Shown here in pieces: positions 1-8,340 of a stretch of 9,776 nt of DNA. The DNA is from JAXDBV01 sp034678415. Its GTDB lineage: Bacteria; Bacteroidota; Bacteroidia; Bacteroidales; VadinHA17. Position numbers and translations under genes: made by a program. Below the pieces are notes generated by a model. The model did no database searches. It was not told where the DNA came from and worked only from the letters and a program-made list of their open reading frames with translations. Where the stretch lies: NCBI GenBank assembly GCA_034678415.1, contig JAXDBV010000157.1, positions 1-9,776 of the forward strand, written 5' to 3'. Positions within the stretch are counted from its first letter, which is position 1. Every line of letters begins with the position of its first letter.

Positions 1-390
1 AATAAACGCTCCGATTTTACAAAAATAGAGAAAAATTTTCCTGATATAACCCGAGCTGAAATACTGGCCTACCTTGAAGAAATCGAGCAAGATGGTTACA
101 TTGAACCACCCAATAAATATAGCTCATCGGGGCAATATTCAGTTACTGCAAAAGGTGAAATTTTCGCCAAAGTGGGGGGAAATGAAAGAGAATTACAGCT
201 GATTAGAGAACAAAAAAATGTTTCACTACAAGAGCACGAGAAAAAGATACGTGTGTTAGATGCACAATTTGAAAATCTCAGCGAATCAACAAAAAGTCTT
301 AAAAGGAACAAATGCGTTCCATGGTTGGCAATAGTACTATCAGCACTCTCCTTGATATTATCTATACTTTTGGCATTTAATATTATTTAA
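1..390 (+). CDS. Winged-helix-like protein with coiled coil and C-terminal membrane anchor (5' partial)
   Basis: The frame is open from the first base of the window, so the gene begins upstream; 129 residues are visible. The GTG at 172 is only an internal codon, because the coding character continues to its left. Seen residues about 12-60 (DITRAEILAYLEEIEQDGYI, then YSVTAKGEIFAKVGG) have the helix plus beta-wing pattern of a small winged-helix domain. Residues about 61-102 are charged and heptad-like, probably a coiled coil. Residues 107-129 are a single hydrophobic helix that ends the protein, giving a tail-anchored layout with the N-terminal part in the cytoplasm. The next gene starts 2 bases after the stop and also ends in a membrane helix, so the two are likely co-transcribed. 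I do not recognise a characterised family. DNA binding is inferred from the fold pattern only, and the wing could serve protein contacts instead. Confidence 0.7.
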   Translation, partial: NKRSDFTKIEKNFPDITRAEILAYLEEIEQDGYIEPPNKYSSSGQYSVTAKGEIFAKVGGNERELQLIREQKNVSLQEHEKKIRVLDAQFENLSESTKSLKRNKCVPWLAIVLSALSLILSILLAFNII

Positions 391-392
391 AA

Positions 393-836
393 ATGAGCAC
401 TTCAAAAGGTATCTATATTGATGCGTTGGGATATGGAGTAATACACTTAAATGAAGGCGTATCGTTTAATAAGGTGATACAGCATTTAAGGGATTTGAAA
501 TATAAGATTGAAGGTGAGTATTTTGGATACTTTCACAGATGGTTTTATTTAAACTATTTTCATGAAACTATGACACGCGGTGCATATTTTGCTGAAGATA
601 AACATGACCCTTATAAGAATTGGAAAGAACTTTTCATTGGCGTTGATGACAGTCTGTGCATTATTATGTCGGAAGGTTACATGAAGTATATGGAATATGT
701 TGAGTTAGAACAAGCCCGTCAATCATCTAAACGTGCCCAAATTATTGCTATTATAGCTATAGTTATTTCCATTGTTTTTGCTATTGCCTCTATAGGAATC
801 GATATATTTTCAACCGCTATCCAGCTATTATTTTAG
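393..836 (+). CDS. Small tail-anchored hypothetical protein
   Basis: The gene encodes 147 residues from an ATG lying 2 bases after the preceding stop, which suggests translational coupling. The N-terminal 105 residues are soluble and rich in aromatics (for example EGEYFGYFHRWFYLNYFHE at about 40-58). They include a helix-like stretch, SFNKVIQHLRDLKYKIEGEY, at about 24-43. A short charged linker (ELEQARQSSKRAQ, 104-116) leads to a C-terminal hydrophobic helix at about 117-140. The domain order (soluble part, charged linker, terminal membrane helix) mirrors the preceding gene, so the two products may act together at the inner membrane. There is no signal peptide. The family is not recognised, no catalytic motif is visible, and no function is proposed. 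The gene lies in the AT-rich block next to a decayed integrase, so it may be cargo of a mobile element. Confidence 0.7.
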   Translation: MSTSKGIYIDALGYGVIHLNEGVSFNKVIQHLRDLKYKIEGEYFGYFHRWFYLNYFHETMTRGAYFAEDKHDPYKNWKELFIGVDDSLCIIMSEGYMKYMEYVELEQARQSSKRAQIIAIIAIVISIVFAIASIGIDIFSTAIQLLF

Positions 837-842
837 GGATTA

Positions 843-1181
843 TTACAGCCGGTACTGCTTAAAGAATACAACAGGTACATATTCATTAAACCGGGTAATC
901 GTATAGTAAATATCTGCACCCTCGAAATGGTAAATGAGTAGCCCAAGGGATAAGAACTTTTCAAGGTATTTATTCAGATTAGTTGTCAGCTTGGGGAGAG
1001 ACCGGTCATCGAAATGTAATCTGCATTCTGCATCACAACACCGGAAATATTCAATCGTAAGCAAGGAAGAAATTAGCTTTTCACGGTCAGATAGTCCTTT
1101 TCAGTTATCCGAATCACTCAAGGAACGTGGTAACCGAAGGTGTGTTGCAAACCGGATAATATTATCAGGGTGTGAATCCAT
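843..1181 (-). pseudogene. Hypothetical protein gene interrupted by an in-frame TGA
   Basis: Reading the minus strand from an ATG at 1181-1179 (an AAAGGA-like sequence lies 9 bases upstream) gives 26 codons, a TGA at 1103-1101, then 85 further codons in the same frame to a TAA at 845-843. Both halves look coding: the first begins MDSHPDNIIRFATHLRLPRS and the second begins KGLSDREKLISSLLTIEYF. The second half ends in a pattern like a small winged helix (NLNKYLEKFLSLGLLIYHFEG, then ADIYYTITRFNEY). A TTG at 1064 could restart a 73-residue product. I do not recognise the family. It converges on the preceding gene with only 6 bases between stops. The simplest reading is a point-mutated remnant in a decaying region. 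An intact short gene starting after the TGA is the alternative. Confidence 0.4.
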
Positions 1182-1246
1182 TCCGGACTATCCTTTATGT
1201 TGATTTTACAGGGCTTCCATAGGCATTGACCACTATAAGTGACAAA

Positions 1247-1787
1247 TTATACCCGGCATTTTATATTTTAATGAATAGTAATATCAACATTCCCCCGTTT
1301 TTTCCAGTAACCATAAAATCACTCTAAATAGCTGTAATCAATATCCTGGAAACATAAATCACTGGAACCTTGAAAAGTCTCAAGTTTCTTTATTGCTTAC
1401 TGTTGGTGTTTGACCCAACCGATTGACTTCGTTACCTCCCAGGCTTTGAGCTTCTTATCAAAATAATCTAAGATATTATTTACCCATCCCCCCTCAGGGC
1501 TAGTTTAAATTGTTCTGACGTCTTGATTTTCCTATTTCTTAGGTGTTCCTCAGCTTTGTGCAAATATCCTTCAATAGTCTCGTTGATTATACTGTAATTT
1601 GGATTTCTGGAAAGTGCCCAGTTTTTTTGTCCCTAGATGCTTTTATTTTCCAATGTTCAGTTTTAACACTGTGTCCCGTTGAAATGTACCTTATTGTATT
1701 TTTTACTATTATCCGTAACAGGATTGTATGTGTTCCGTTTTACTTAGCCCTATACGGGTGAATTTATACAGGGTGAAAATTGGCCAT
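1247..1787 (-). pseudogene. Decayed tyrosine recombinase (integrase), arm-binding and SAM-like domains only
   Basis: Translating the minus strand piecewise recovers a Bacteroidetes-type phage/transposon integrase. ATG at 1787 gives MANFHPV, a stop (1766-1764), IHPYRAK, a stop (1742-1740), then the arm-binding domain (NGTHTILLRIIVKN, IRYISTGHSVKTEHWK). Restoring one base in the T7 run at 1622-1628 continues into SRNPNYSIINETIEGYLHKA, the expected linker helix. Restoring one base in the C6 run at 1488-1493 continues into NNILDYFDKKLKAWE and, after a stop (1399-1397), AIKKLETFQG and FQDIDYSYLE, the SAM-like core-binding domain. Further stops follow at 1321-1319, 1270-1268 and 1249-1247. No R...HxxR...Y catalytic domain follows. 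The gene is therefore dead and truncated at its C-terminal half. It starts 167 bases from a duplicated tRNA-Arg tail, as expected for an element inserted at a tRNA. Confidence 0.82.
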
Positions 1788-1953
1788 AAATCAAATATAC
1801 TATAGCAAAATACATACACTTTGCATAAAGTATCTTTACATTTCGATACAAAAAAGAACAGAATTAGAAAAACTAAGAAAGGTCATAAAATAGGCCAAGG
1901 TCTAGATAAATGAAATTAAAAAGAAAAACCACAGTAAATTAGTGTACTGTTTT
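1788..1953. other. AT-rich non-coding stretch between integrase remnant and repeat
   Basis: No reading frame with coding character was found on either strand. The sequence is rich in A and T and poor in structure. A TATATTTG on the minus strand, just upstream of the pseudogene's ATG, matches the Bacteroidetes -7 consensus, but it lies so close to the start that it is weak evidence for a promoter. Confidence 0.5.
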
Positions 1954-1970
1954 GTGATCCCGGAGGGACT
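1954..1970. repeat. 17-bp direct repeat of the tRNA-Arg 3' end (att-like copy)
   Basis: The sequence GTGATCCCGGAGGGACT is identical to 2073-2089, which covers the last 16 nucleotides of the tRNA-Arg gene (T-arm 3' strand, acceptor 3' strand and discriminator) plus one flanking base. The copies are in the same orientation, 119 bp apart, and diverge immediately on both sides. Tyrosine-recombinase elements typically recreate such a tRNA 3' end at the junction, and an integrase remnant begins 167 bases away. I infer an attachment-site copy. The tRNA-derived segment could instead belong to a dispersed repeat, since it forms one arm of the structure at 1962-2005. Confidence 0.6.
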
Positions 1971-2005
1971 TCCCGCCGCTGGCGGGATAAACTTCTCGTC
2001 CCTCC
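1962..2005. repeat. Nested inverted repeat, REP-like hairpin
   Basis: An outer pair, GGAGGGAC (1962-1969) and GTCCCTCC (1998-2005), encloses an inner pair, TCCCGCC (1971-1977) and GGCGGGA (1981-1987), with a GCT triloop. The folded form has an 8-bp outer stem, an asymmetric internal loop (1 nt against 10 nt) and a 7-bp GC-rich inner stem. The left outer arm is also part of the tRNA-tail repeat. No T-run follows on either strand, so it is not a standard terminator. It resembles the short GC-rich palindromes scattered through intergenic regions of many bacteria. Confidence 0.65.
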
Positions 2006-2036
2006 TGTTTCACTCTTCCCTTTTAATATTACCAAT

Positions 2037-2068
2037 AAAAAAAGGCTGTCTGCCTCAACAGCCTTTTT
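2037..2068 (-). terminator. Rho-independent terminator of tRNA-Arg
   Basis: AAAAAGGCTGT (2039-2049) pairs with ACAGCCTTTTT (2058-2068) around an 8-base loop. Read on the minus strand, it starts 6 bases after the tRNA 3' end and the stem is followed by a run of seven T, the usual intrinsic terminator. It also has five T on the plus strand, so it may work in both directions. Confidence 0.8.
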
Positions 2069-2073
2069 CCCCG

Positions 2074-2147
2074 TGATCCCGGAGGGACTCGAACCCCCAA
2101 CCCTCAGAACCGGAATCTGATATTCTATCCAATTGAACTACGGGACC
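2074..2147 (-). tRNA. tRNA-Arg (anticodon CCG)
   Basis: The 74-nt minus-strand sequence folds as a standard cloverleaf. The acceptor GGTCCCG pairs with CGGGATC (one G-T pair), the D stem GTTC with GAAT, the anticodon stem TCAGA with TCTGA, and the T stem GGGGG with CCCTC (one G-T pair) around TTCGAGT. The anticodon loop TTCCGGT places CCG at 2113-2111, decoding CGG arginine codons. The discriminator is A and no CCA is encoded. Its 3' end is duplicated at 1954-1970, which marks it as a likely integration site. Confidence 0.95.
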
Positions 2148-2159
2148 GGTATTCCTCTG

Positions 2160-2167
2160 CAAAATTA
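2160..2167 (-). promoter_or_regulatory. Putative -7 box for tRNA-Arg
   Basis: On the minus strand, TAATTTTG matches the Bacteroidetes -7 consensus TAnnTTTG. It ends 12 bases before the tRNA 5' end, which would give a short leader. The upstream -33 element is weak (a GTTTC about 15-20 bases further out), so the call rests mainly on the -7 match and its position. Confidence 0.45.
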
Positions 2168-2227
2168 TAAAAATAATGAAACCTGATCCTATCTTCCATC
2201 ATATCCTTGACCTTTGATACCCCTGAA

Positions 2228-2246
2228 AATTATTCCCTGAATAATT
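2228..2246. other. AT-rich inverted repeat upstream of leuS
   Basis: AATTATT and AATAATT are perfect 7-bp inverted arms around CCCTG, about 50 bases before the leuS start. It may be an operator or a weak hairpin in the leader, but such an AT-rich palindrome could also occur by chance. No T-box or other recognisable leader structure was seen. Confidence 0.25.
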
Positions 2247-2295
2247 CTGAAAGTTTTCCTATTTTCGCAAATTGTTTCTTTTTCCGGCAACACGT

Positions 2296-4950
<2,655 letters not shown>

Positions 4951-4962
4951 TCATAGAATAGA

Positions 4963-6093
4963 ATGAAAAAATACGTCCCCGTATTATTGATCATCCTGCA
5001 GACGACTCTGCTGCCAGCCGGCAGCCAGGGACCCTACAGAAAGAACATCAACATCCCTGACATCCCCGGATACGTCACATTAAAATGTGACTTCCATATG
5101 CATACCGTATTTTCGGATGGTTTAGTATGGCCAACGGTTAGGATTGATGAAGCCTGGAAAGACGGGCTGGATGTGATAGCAATAACTGATCATATTGAAT
5201 ACCAGCCGTTTAGGAATGATATCGTCATTAACCACAACCGCTCCTTTGAAATAGCAAAACCCTATGCTGATGAGGCCGGGATAATCCTGATCAGGGGAAC
5301 GGAGATCACCCGAAGCATGCCTCCCGGACATCTCAATGCACTCTTTATTCAGGACGCCGGCAAGATCAAACTGGACGACTGGCGACAGGCTCTCCTGGAA
5401 GCGAAAAACCAGGGAGCTTATGTCTTCTGGAACCACCCCGGCTGGAGACAGCCCGATGAGATCCCTGTCTGGTACGATGAACATACTGAGATATTTTCAC
5501 AGAACCTGGCACAGGGGATGGAAATCGTCAACGAGCGCTCGTACTACCCCCTCGCCTTCCGGTGGTGCCTCGAGAAAAATATCACCATCATCGGCAACTC
5601 CGACGCACACAATCCCATTCACCTGGATTATGATCCATGGAACGGCGACCACCGGGCAATCACACTCGTGTTTGCCAGTGAAAAAACGGAATCAGCCGTG
5701 CGCGAAGCCCTCGATTTGGGAAGAACTGCCGTATGGCACAAAAACCTTGTCTTGGGCAAAAAGGAGCTTCTTGAACCCCTGTTCTATAACTCCATGAGGA
5801 TTTTAAATCCGAATGTTACGGTACGTGGCACCGGCAGGGCACTGATTCAGGTCGAAAATATCAGCGATGTTCCGATGCATTTTGAAAGGACTGACAGCAG
5901 CGCATGGTTCAATGCCTTTGACCGTTTTTCCGTACCCGGCAACCAGGTGTCGGGATTCGCATTAACTGTCAACCGGGAAATGCCGGTGGGTATACATGAA
6001 ATCGTGCTGAGATACCGCGTTAATACCTTTGTCATTGGCCCGGAGGAAGGACTACCCGTGGAACTGAAGATTCGGATCAATCACCTGAAATAA
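4963..6093 (+). CDS. Secreted PHP-domain metal-dependent phosphoesterase
   Basis: The 376-residue protein has an N-terminal signal peptide (KK, then hydrophobic residues 5-18, with likely cleavage near AGS-QG), so it should act in the periplasm. The PHP metal-binding set is complete: HMH at 45-47, SDG at 51-53, TDH at 75-77, E114 in GTEIT, H123 in PGHLNA, H158 in NHPGW, and D214 and H216 in GNSDAH. These residues normally bind a trinuclear metal centre that hydrolyses phosphoesters. The last 100 residues or so (about 275-376) are beta-rich and form a separate accessory domain. The substrate cannot be read from the sequence. The signal peptide argues against histidinol-phosphatase or DNA-polymerase PHP roles; the secreted Sb-PDE-type phosphodiesterases are a likely relative. 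It lies between leuS and an M23 peptidase gene, 12 and 2 bases away, in an apparent operon. Confidence 0.88.
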   Translation: MKKYVPVLLIILQTTLLPAGSQGPYRKNINIPDIPGYVTLKCDFHMHTVFSDGLVWPTVRIDEAWKDGLDVIAITDHIEYQPFRNDIVINHNRSFEIAKPYADEAGIILIRGTEITRSMPPGHLNALFIQDAGKIKLDDWRQALLEAKNQGAYVFWNHPGWRQPDEIPVWYDEHTEIFSQNLAQGMEIVNERSYYPLAFRWCLEKNITIIGNSDAHNPIHLDYDPWNGDHRAITLVFASEKTESAVREALDLGRTAVWHKNLVLGKKELLEPLFYNSMRILNPNVTVRGTGRALIQVENISDVPMHFERTDSSAWFNAFDRFSVPGNQVSGFALTVNREMPVGIHEIVLRYRVNTFVIGPEEGLPVELKIRINHLK

Positions 6094-6095
6094 CC

Positions 6096-7334
6096 GTGCT
6101 TGACCTGAAAAACCTCACCCTTATTGCCTCCATGTCTTCCGCATTGCTGTTTGGAACAGCAGGATGCAGGGAGAATGCACAGGAAACGAGCCTGATACCC
6201 CCTTCGGACAGCAGCCTGTATGCCGACATTGTCACCCGGTATGACATCCCTGTCGATTCATTCCGGATCATCGAAGGACGCATCAGACCAAACCAGTTCC
6301 TGTCCGACCTGCTGGTGCACAACGGCCTGCCGTTTGAACGCGTGCAGGAAGCGGTGAATGAAGCGCGCAAGGTGATGGATATACGAAAGATCATTTCAGG
6401 CAACCGATATACCGCATTCTGTACCCACGACAGCATAAAAAACCTGAAGTATTTTATCTATGAACATTCTCCTTCCGATTATTACATTTTCGCTTTCAAC
6501 GACAGTGTGAAGGTAAGCAGGAAAACAAAAGCGATGAGGACGGAGATTAGGAGCAGCACGGGAGTGATCTCCACCTCCCTCTGGGATGCCATGAAGGAGA
6601 CCAATGTCAATCCCATGATGGCCATTGAGCTGTCGGAGATCTTTGCCTGGAGCATCGATTTCTTTGGCCTTCAGACTGGCGACCGGTTCAATGTGATTTA
6701 CGAGGAGAGTTTTGTCGACAGCATATCCACGGGGATCACAAAGATCTTCGGGGCGTATTTTCGGCATATGGGTGTGTCGTTTTATGCCATACCGTTTGTC
6801 CAGGACGGTGTGGAGAGTTTTTTTGACGAGGAAGGAAACAGCCTGAGGAAGGCATTCCTGAAGGCACCTCTGCGCTTCTCCCGTATCAGTTCGCGTTTCT
6901 CGGGCAGCAGGCTCCATCCGATACTGAAAATACGGCGGCCGCATTATGGCATCGACTATGCGGCACCTATCGGAACTCCTGTGTATGCCATTGGTGACGG
7001 GATAATTACCCGGACAAGCTTCGAAGGGCAGGCTGGACGGATGGTCAGCATCAAGCATAACAGCGTCTATTCCACCGCGTACCTTCACCTCAGAAACTTT
7101 GCTGCCGGCGTGGCGCCGGGAGCGTATGTAAAACAAGGGCAGGTCATCGGTTATGTGGGCAGTACAGGCCTCTCAACCGGTCCGCACCTCGATTTCAGGT
7201 TCTACAAAAACGGCCATCCCGTTGATCCTCTCAGGGTTGAGTCACCTCCCGTTGAACCCGTCAAACCGGAAAATATGGCTGGGTTCATGAAGAAAAAAGA
7301 AATTATGGTGGGGCTTCTTTCTCTCACCAACTGA
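6096..7334 (+). CDS. M23 family peptidoglycan endopeptidase, putative lipoprotein
   Basis: This 412-residue protein likely cleaves peptide cross-links in peptidoglycan at the cell envelope. The GTG start lies 2 bases after the preceding stop; an ATG at codon 13 is the alternative. Residues 1-23 form a signal ending TAGC, so C24 is probably lipidated, although Thr at the -3 position is unusual for a lipobox. The middle region (about 40-265) matches the regulatory part of OapA/MepM-like proteins, including SEIFAWSIDFFGLQTGDRFN and APLRFSRISSRFSGSRLHPI. The LytM domain follows with H283 and D287 (HYGID), H331 (YLHL) and H364 (GPHLDF). The usual HxH is HxD here: D366 replaces the His that is normally a zinc ligand. 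Aspartate can bind zinc, and divergent forms of this motif are, from memory, seen in other Bacteroidetes members, so I expect an active enzyme. Its end abuts purN with no gap. Confidence 0.9.
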   Translation: MLDLKNLTLIASMSSALLFGTAGCRENAQETSLIPPSDSSLYADIVTRYDIPVDSFRIIEGRIRPNQFLSDLLVHNGLPFERVQEAVNEARKVMDIRKIISGNRYTAFCTHDSIKNLKYFIYEHSPSDYYIFAFNDSVKVSRKTKAMRTEIRSSTGVISTSLWDAMKETNVNPMMAIELSEIFAWSIDFFGLQTGDRFNVIYEESFVDSISTGITKIFGAYFRHMGVSFYAIPFVQDGVESFFDEEGNSLRKAFLKAPLRFSRISSRFSGSRLHPILKIRRPHYGIDYAAPIGTPVYAIGDGIITRTSFEGQAGRMVSIKHNSVYSTAYLHLRNFAAGVAPGAYVKQGQVIGYVGSTGLSTGPHLDFRFYKNGHPVDPLRVESPPVEPVKPENMAGFMKKKEIMVGLLSLTN

Positions 7335-7937
7335 TCATGCCACGCTGGTTCCCAGTATCACTCGTTCCACCACCTCCGGAAAATGCTTGTATTCCAGTTC
7401 ATGAACCCTTGAAGCCAGTGTGTCTGCTGTATCATCGGGCAGCACAGGGCACCGCGCCTGAAAGATGATATCGCCGCGGTCGTATTCTTCGTTCACGTAA
7501 TGAATCGTGATCCCCGATTCCTTGTCTCCATGCGCTATGACCGCCTCATGAACACGGAGGCCGTACATCTCCTTGCCGCCATAGCTGGGCAGAAGCGCAG
7601 GATGAATATTCACGATCTTCCGGGGAAATGCCCTGAGAAGATAGGCAGGAACAAGCCAGAGAAATCCCGCCAGGACAATAAAGTTGATGCCATGGGAGAC
7701 AAGGATGTCCATCAGCTGTTCGCTCCGGTAAAACAAGGTTCTGTCAATCACAACCGCCGGCACACCAAGCCTCCTGGCACGCTCCAGCACACAGGCATCC
7801 GACTTGTTCGACACCACAAGCCTCACGGCGATCCGGTCATGATCCATGAAATATTCGATCAGGTTTTGGGCATTCGTCCCTGATCCTGAGGCAAAAACTG
7901 CTATCCTGTATTCTTTATACCTGGCGCTTCTCAACAA
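7335..7937 (-). CDS. purN: Phosphoribosylglycinamide formyltransferase (GART)
   Basis: The enzyme transfers a formyl group from 10-formyltetrahydrofolate to GAR in de novo purine synthesis. The 200-residue length is typical. Visible motifs are the phosphate-binding ASGSGTNA (16-23), the catalytic N110 and H112 in VNIHPALLP, and the family aspartate D153 in NEEYDRGDII. KEMYGLRVHEAVIAHGDKE is characteristic of the Bacteroidetes form. There is no ATG upstream of the conserved core. The start must be TTG at 7937 or 7934 (an ATT at 7946 is less likely), since a TAG lies further up at 7970-7968. It is transcribed alone, divergent from acpP and convergent with the M23 gene. Confidence 0.95.
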   Translation of the reverse strand: MLRSARYKEYRIAVFASGSGTNAQNLIEYFMDHDRIAVRLVVSNKSDACVLERARRLGVPAVVIDRTLFYRSEQLMDILVSHGINFIVLAGFLWLVPAYLLRAFPRKIVNIHPALLPSYGGKEMYGLRVHEAVIAHGDKESGITIHYVNEEYDRGDIIFQARCPVLPDDTADTLASRVHELEYKHFPEVVERVILGTSVA

Positions 7938-8093
7938 TTTTGCAATATTAAATACCTTAAAATTACACTATTAACCGAATTTTTTGCCCGATGATGTTCA
8001 AAATGGACAAAAAAATTTATTTTTGTTTGATTTTATTGCGAATTTCGTCTTCCTGAAGACAGAAATAACTAGTATTAACTAAAAATTGTAGCT
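7938..8093. other. Divergent intergenic region between purN and acpP
   Basis: This AT-rich 156-base stretch must carry the promoters for purN (minus) and for acpP-fabF-rnc (plus). It holds a TAnnTTTG match at 8018-8025 and a short palindrome at 8047-8060. No reading frame or RNA gene was seen. Confidence 0.6.
8018..8025 (+). promoter_or_regulatory. Putative -7 box for acpP operon
   Basis: TATTTTTG fits the Bacteroidetes -7 consensus TAnnTTTG exactly and would give a leader of roughly 60 bases before the acpP ATG. A TTTG at the expected -33 spacing was not found (nearest at 7983-7986, too far), so the call is tentative in T-rich sequence. Confidence 0.35.
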
Positions 8094-8330
8094 ATGTCTG
8101 ACATTGCGAAAAGAGTAAAAGAAATCATCGTTGAGAAGTTAAGTGTTGAAGAGAGTGAAGTCACTCCTGAAGCCAGTTTCACCAATGATCTGGGGGCTGA
8201 TTCACTCGACACGGTTGAGTTGATCATGGAGTTTGAGAAGGAGTTTAACCTTGGCATCCCCGATGACCAGGCAGAATCCATCAGTACTGTTGGTGAGGCC
8301 ATCAAGTACATCGAGGATCATGTAAAATAA
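8094..8330 (+). CDS. acpP: Acyl carrier protein
   Basis: This 78-residue acidic protein carries growing acyl chains in type II fatty-acid synthesis in the cytoplasm. The GADSLDT motif places the phosphopantetheine-bearing serine at S37, and helix II follows with VELIMEFEKEF. Length and charge are typical. It is followed 10 bases later by fabF, its condensing-enzyme partner, in the usual acpP-fabF-rnc order. Confidence 0.98.
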   Translation: MSDIAKRVKEIIVEKLSVEESEVTPEASFTNDLGADSLDTVELIMEFEKEFNLGIPDDQAESISTVGEAIKYIEDHVK

Positions 8331-8340
8331 GCCGGTCGTT

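Noticed and set aside
172..390. GTG start giving a separate 72-residue protein
   Set aside because: The frame is open back to base 1 and the winged-helix pattern spans the GTG, so this is the 3' part of a longer gene.
1101..1103. TGA as selenocysteine or other recoding
   Set aside because: No SECIS-like hairpin or redox motif is visible next to it, and the neighbouring integrase is plainly decayed, so a nonsense mutation is simpler.
934..1203. 89-codon plus-strand open frame
   Set aside because: It is antisense to the coding-like minus-strand frame at 843-1181, and its protein is low in family-like patterns, with many Ser and Arg residues. It is best explained as a shadow.
1543..1761. 72-codon plus-strand open frame with hydrophobic, membrane-like protein
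   Set aside because: It lies antisense to the integrase arm-binding and linker segments. Its hydrophobicity follows from the A-rich opposite strand.
2272..2295. Upstream TTG start for leuS
   Set aside because: The eight added residues (MFLFPATR) do not fit the LeuRS N-terminus, while the ATG at 2296 begins exactly with the family pattern.
2148..2295. T-box or other riboswitch upstream of leuS
   Set aside because: There are only about 148 bases to the divergent tRNA, with no T-box consensus and no antiterminator structure; T-boxes are also not expected in Bacteroidetes.
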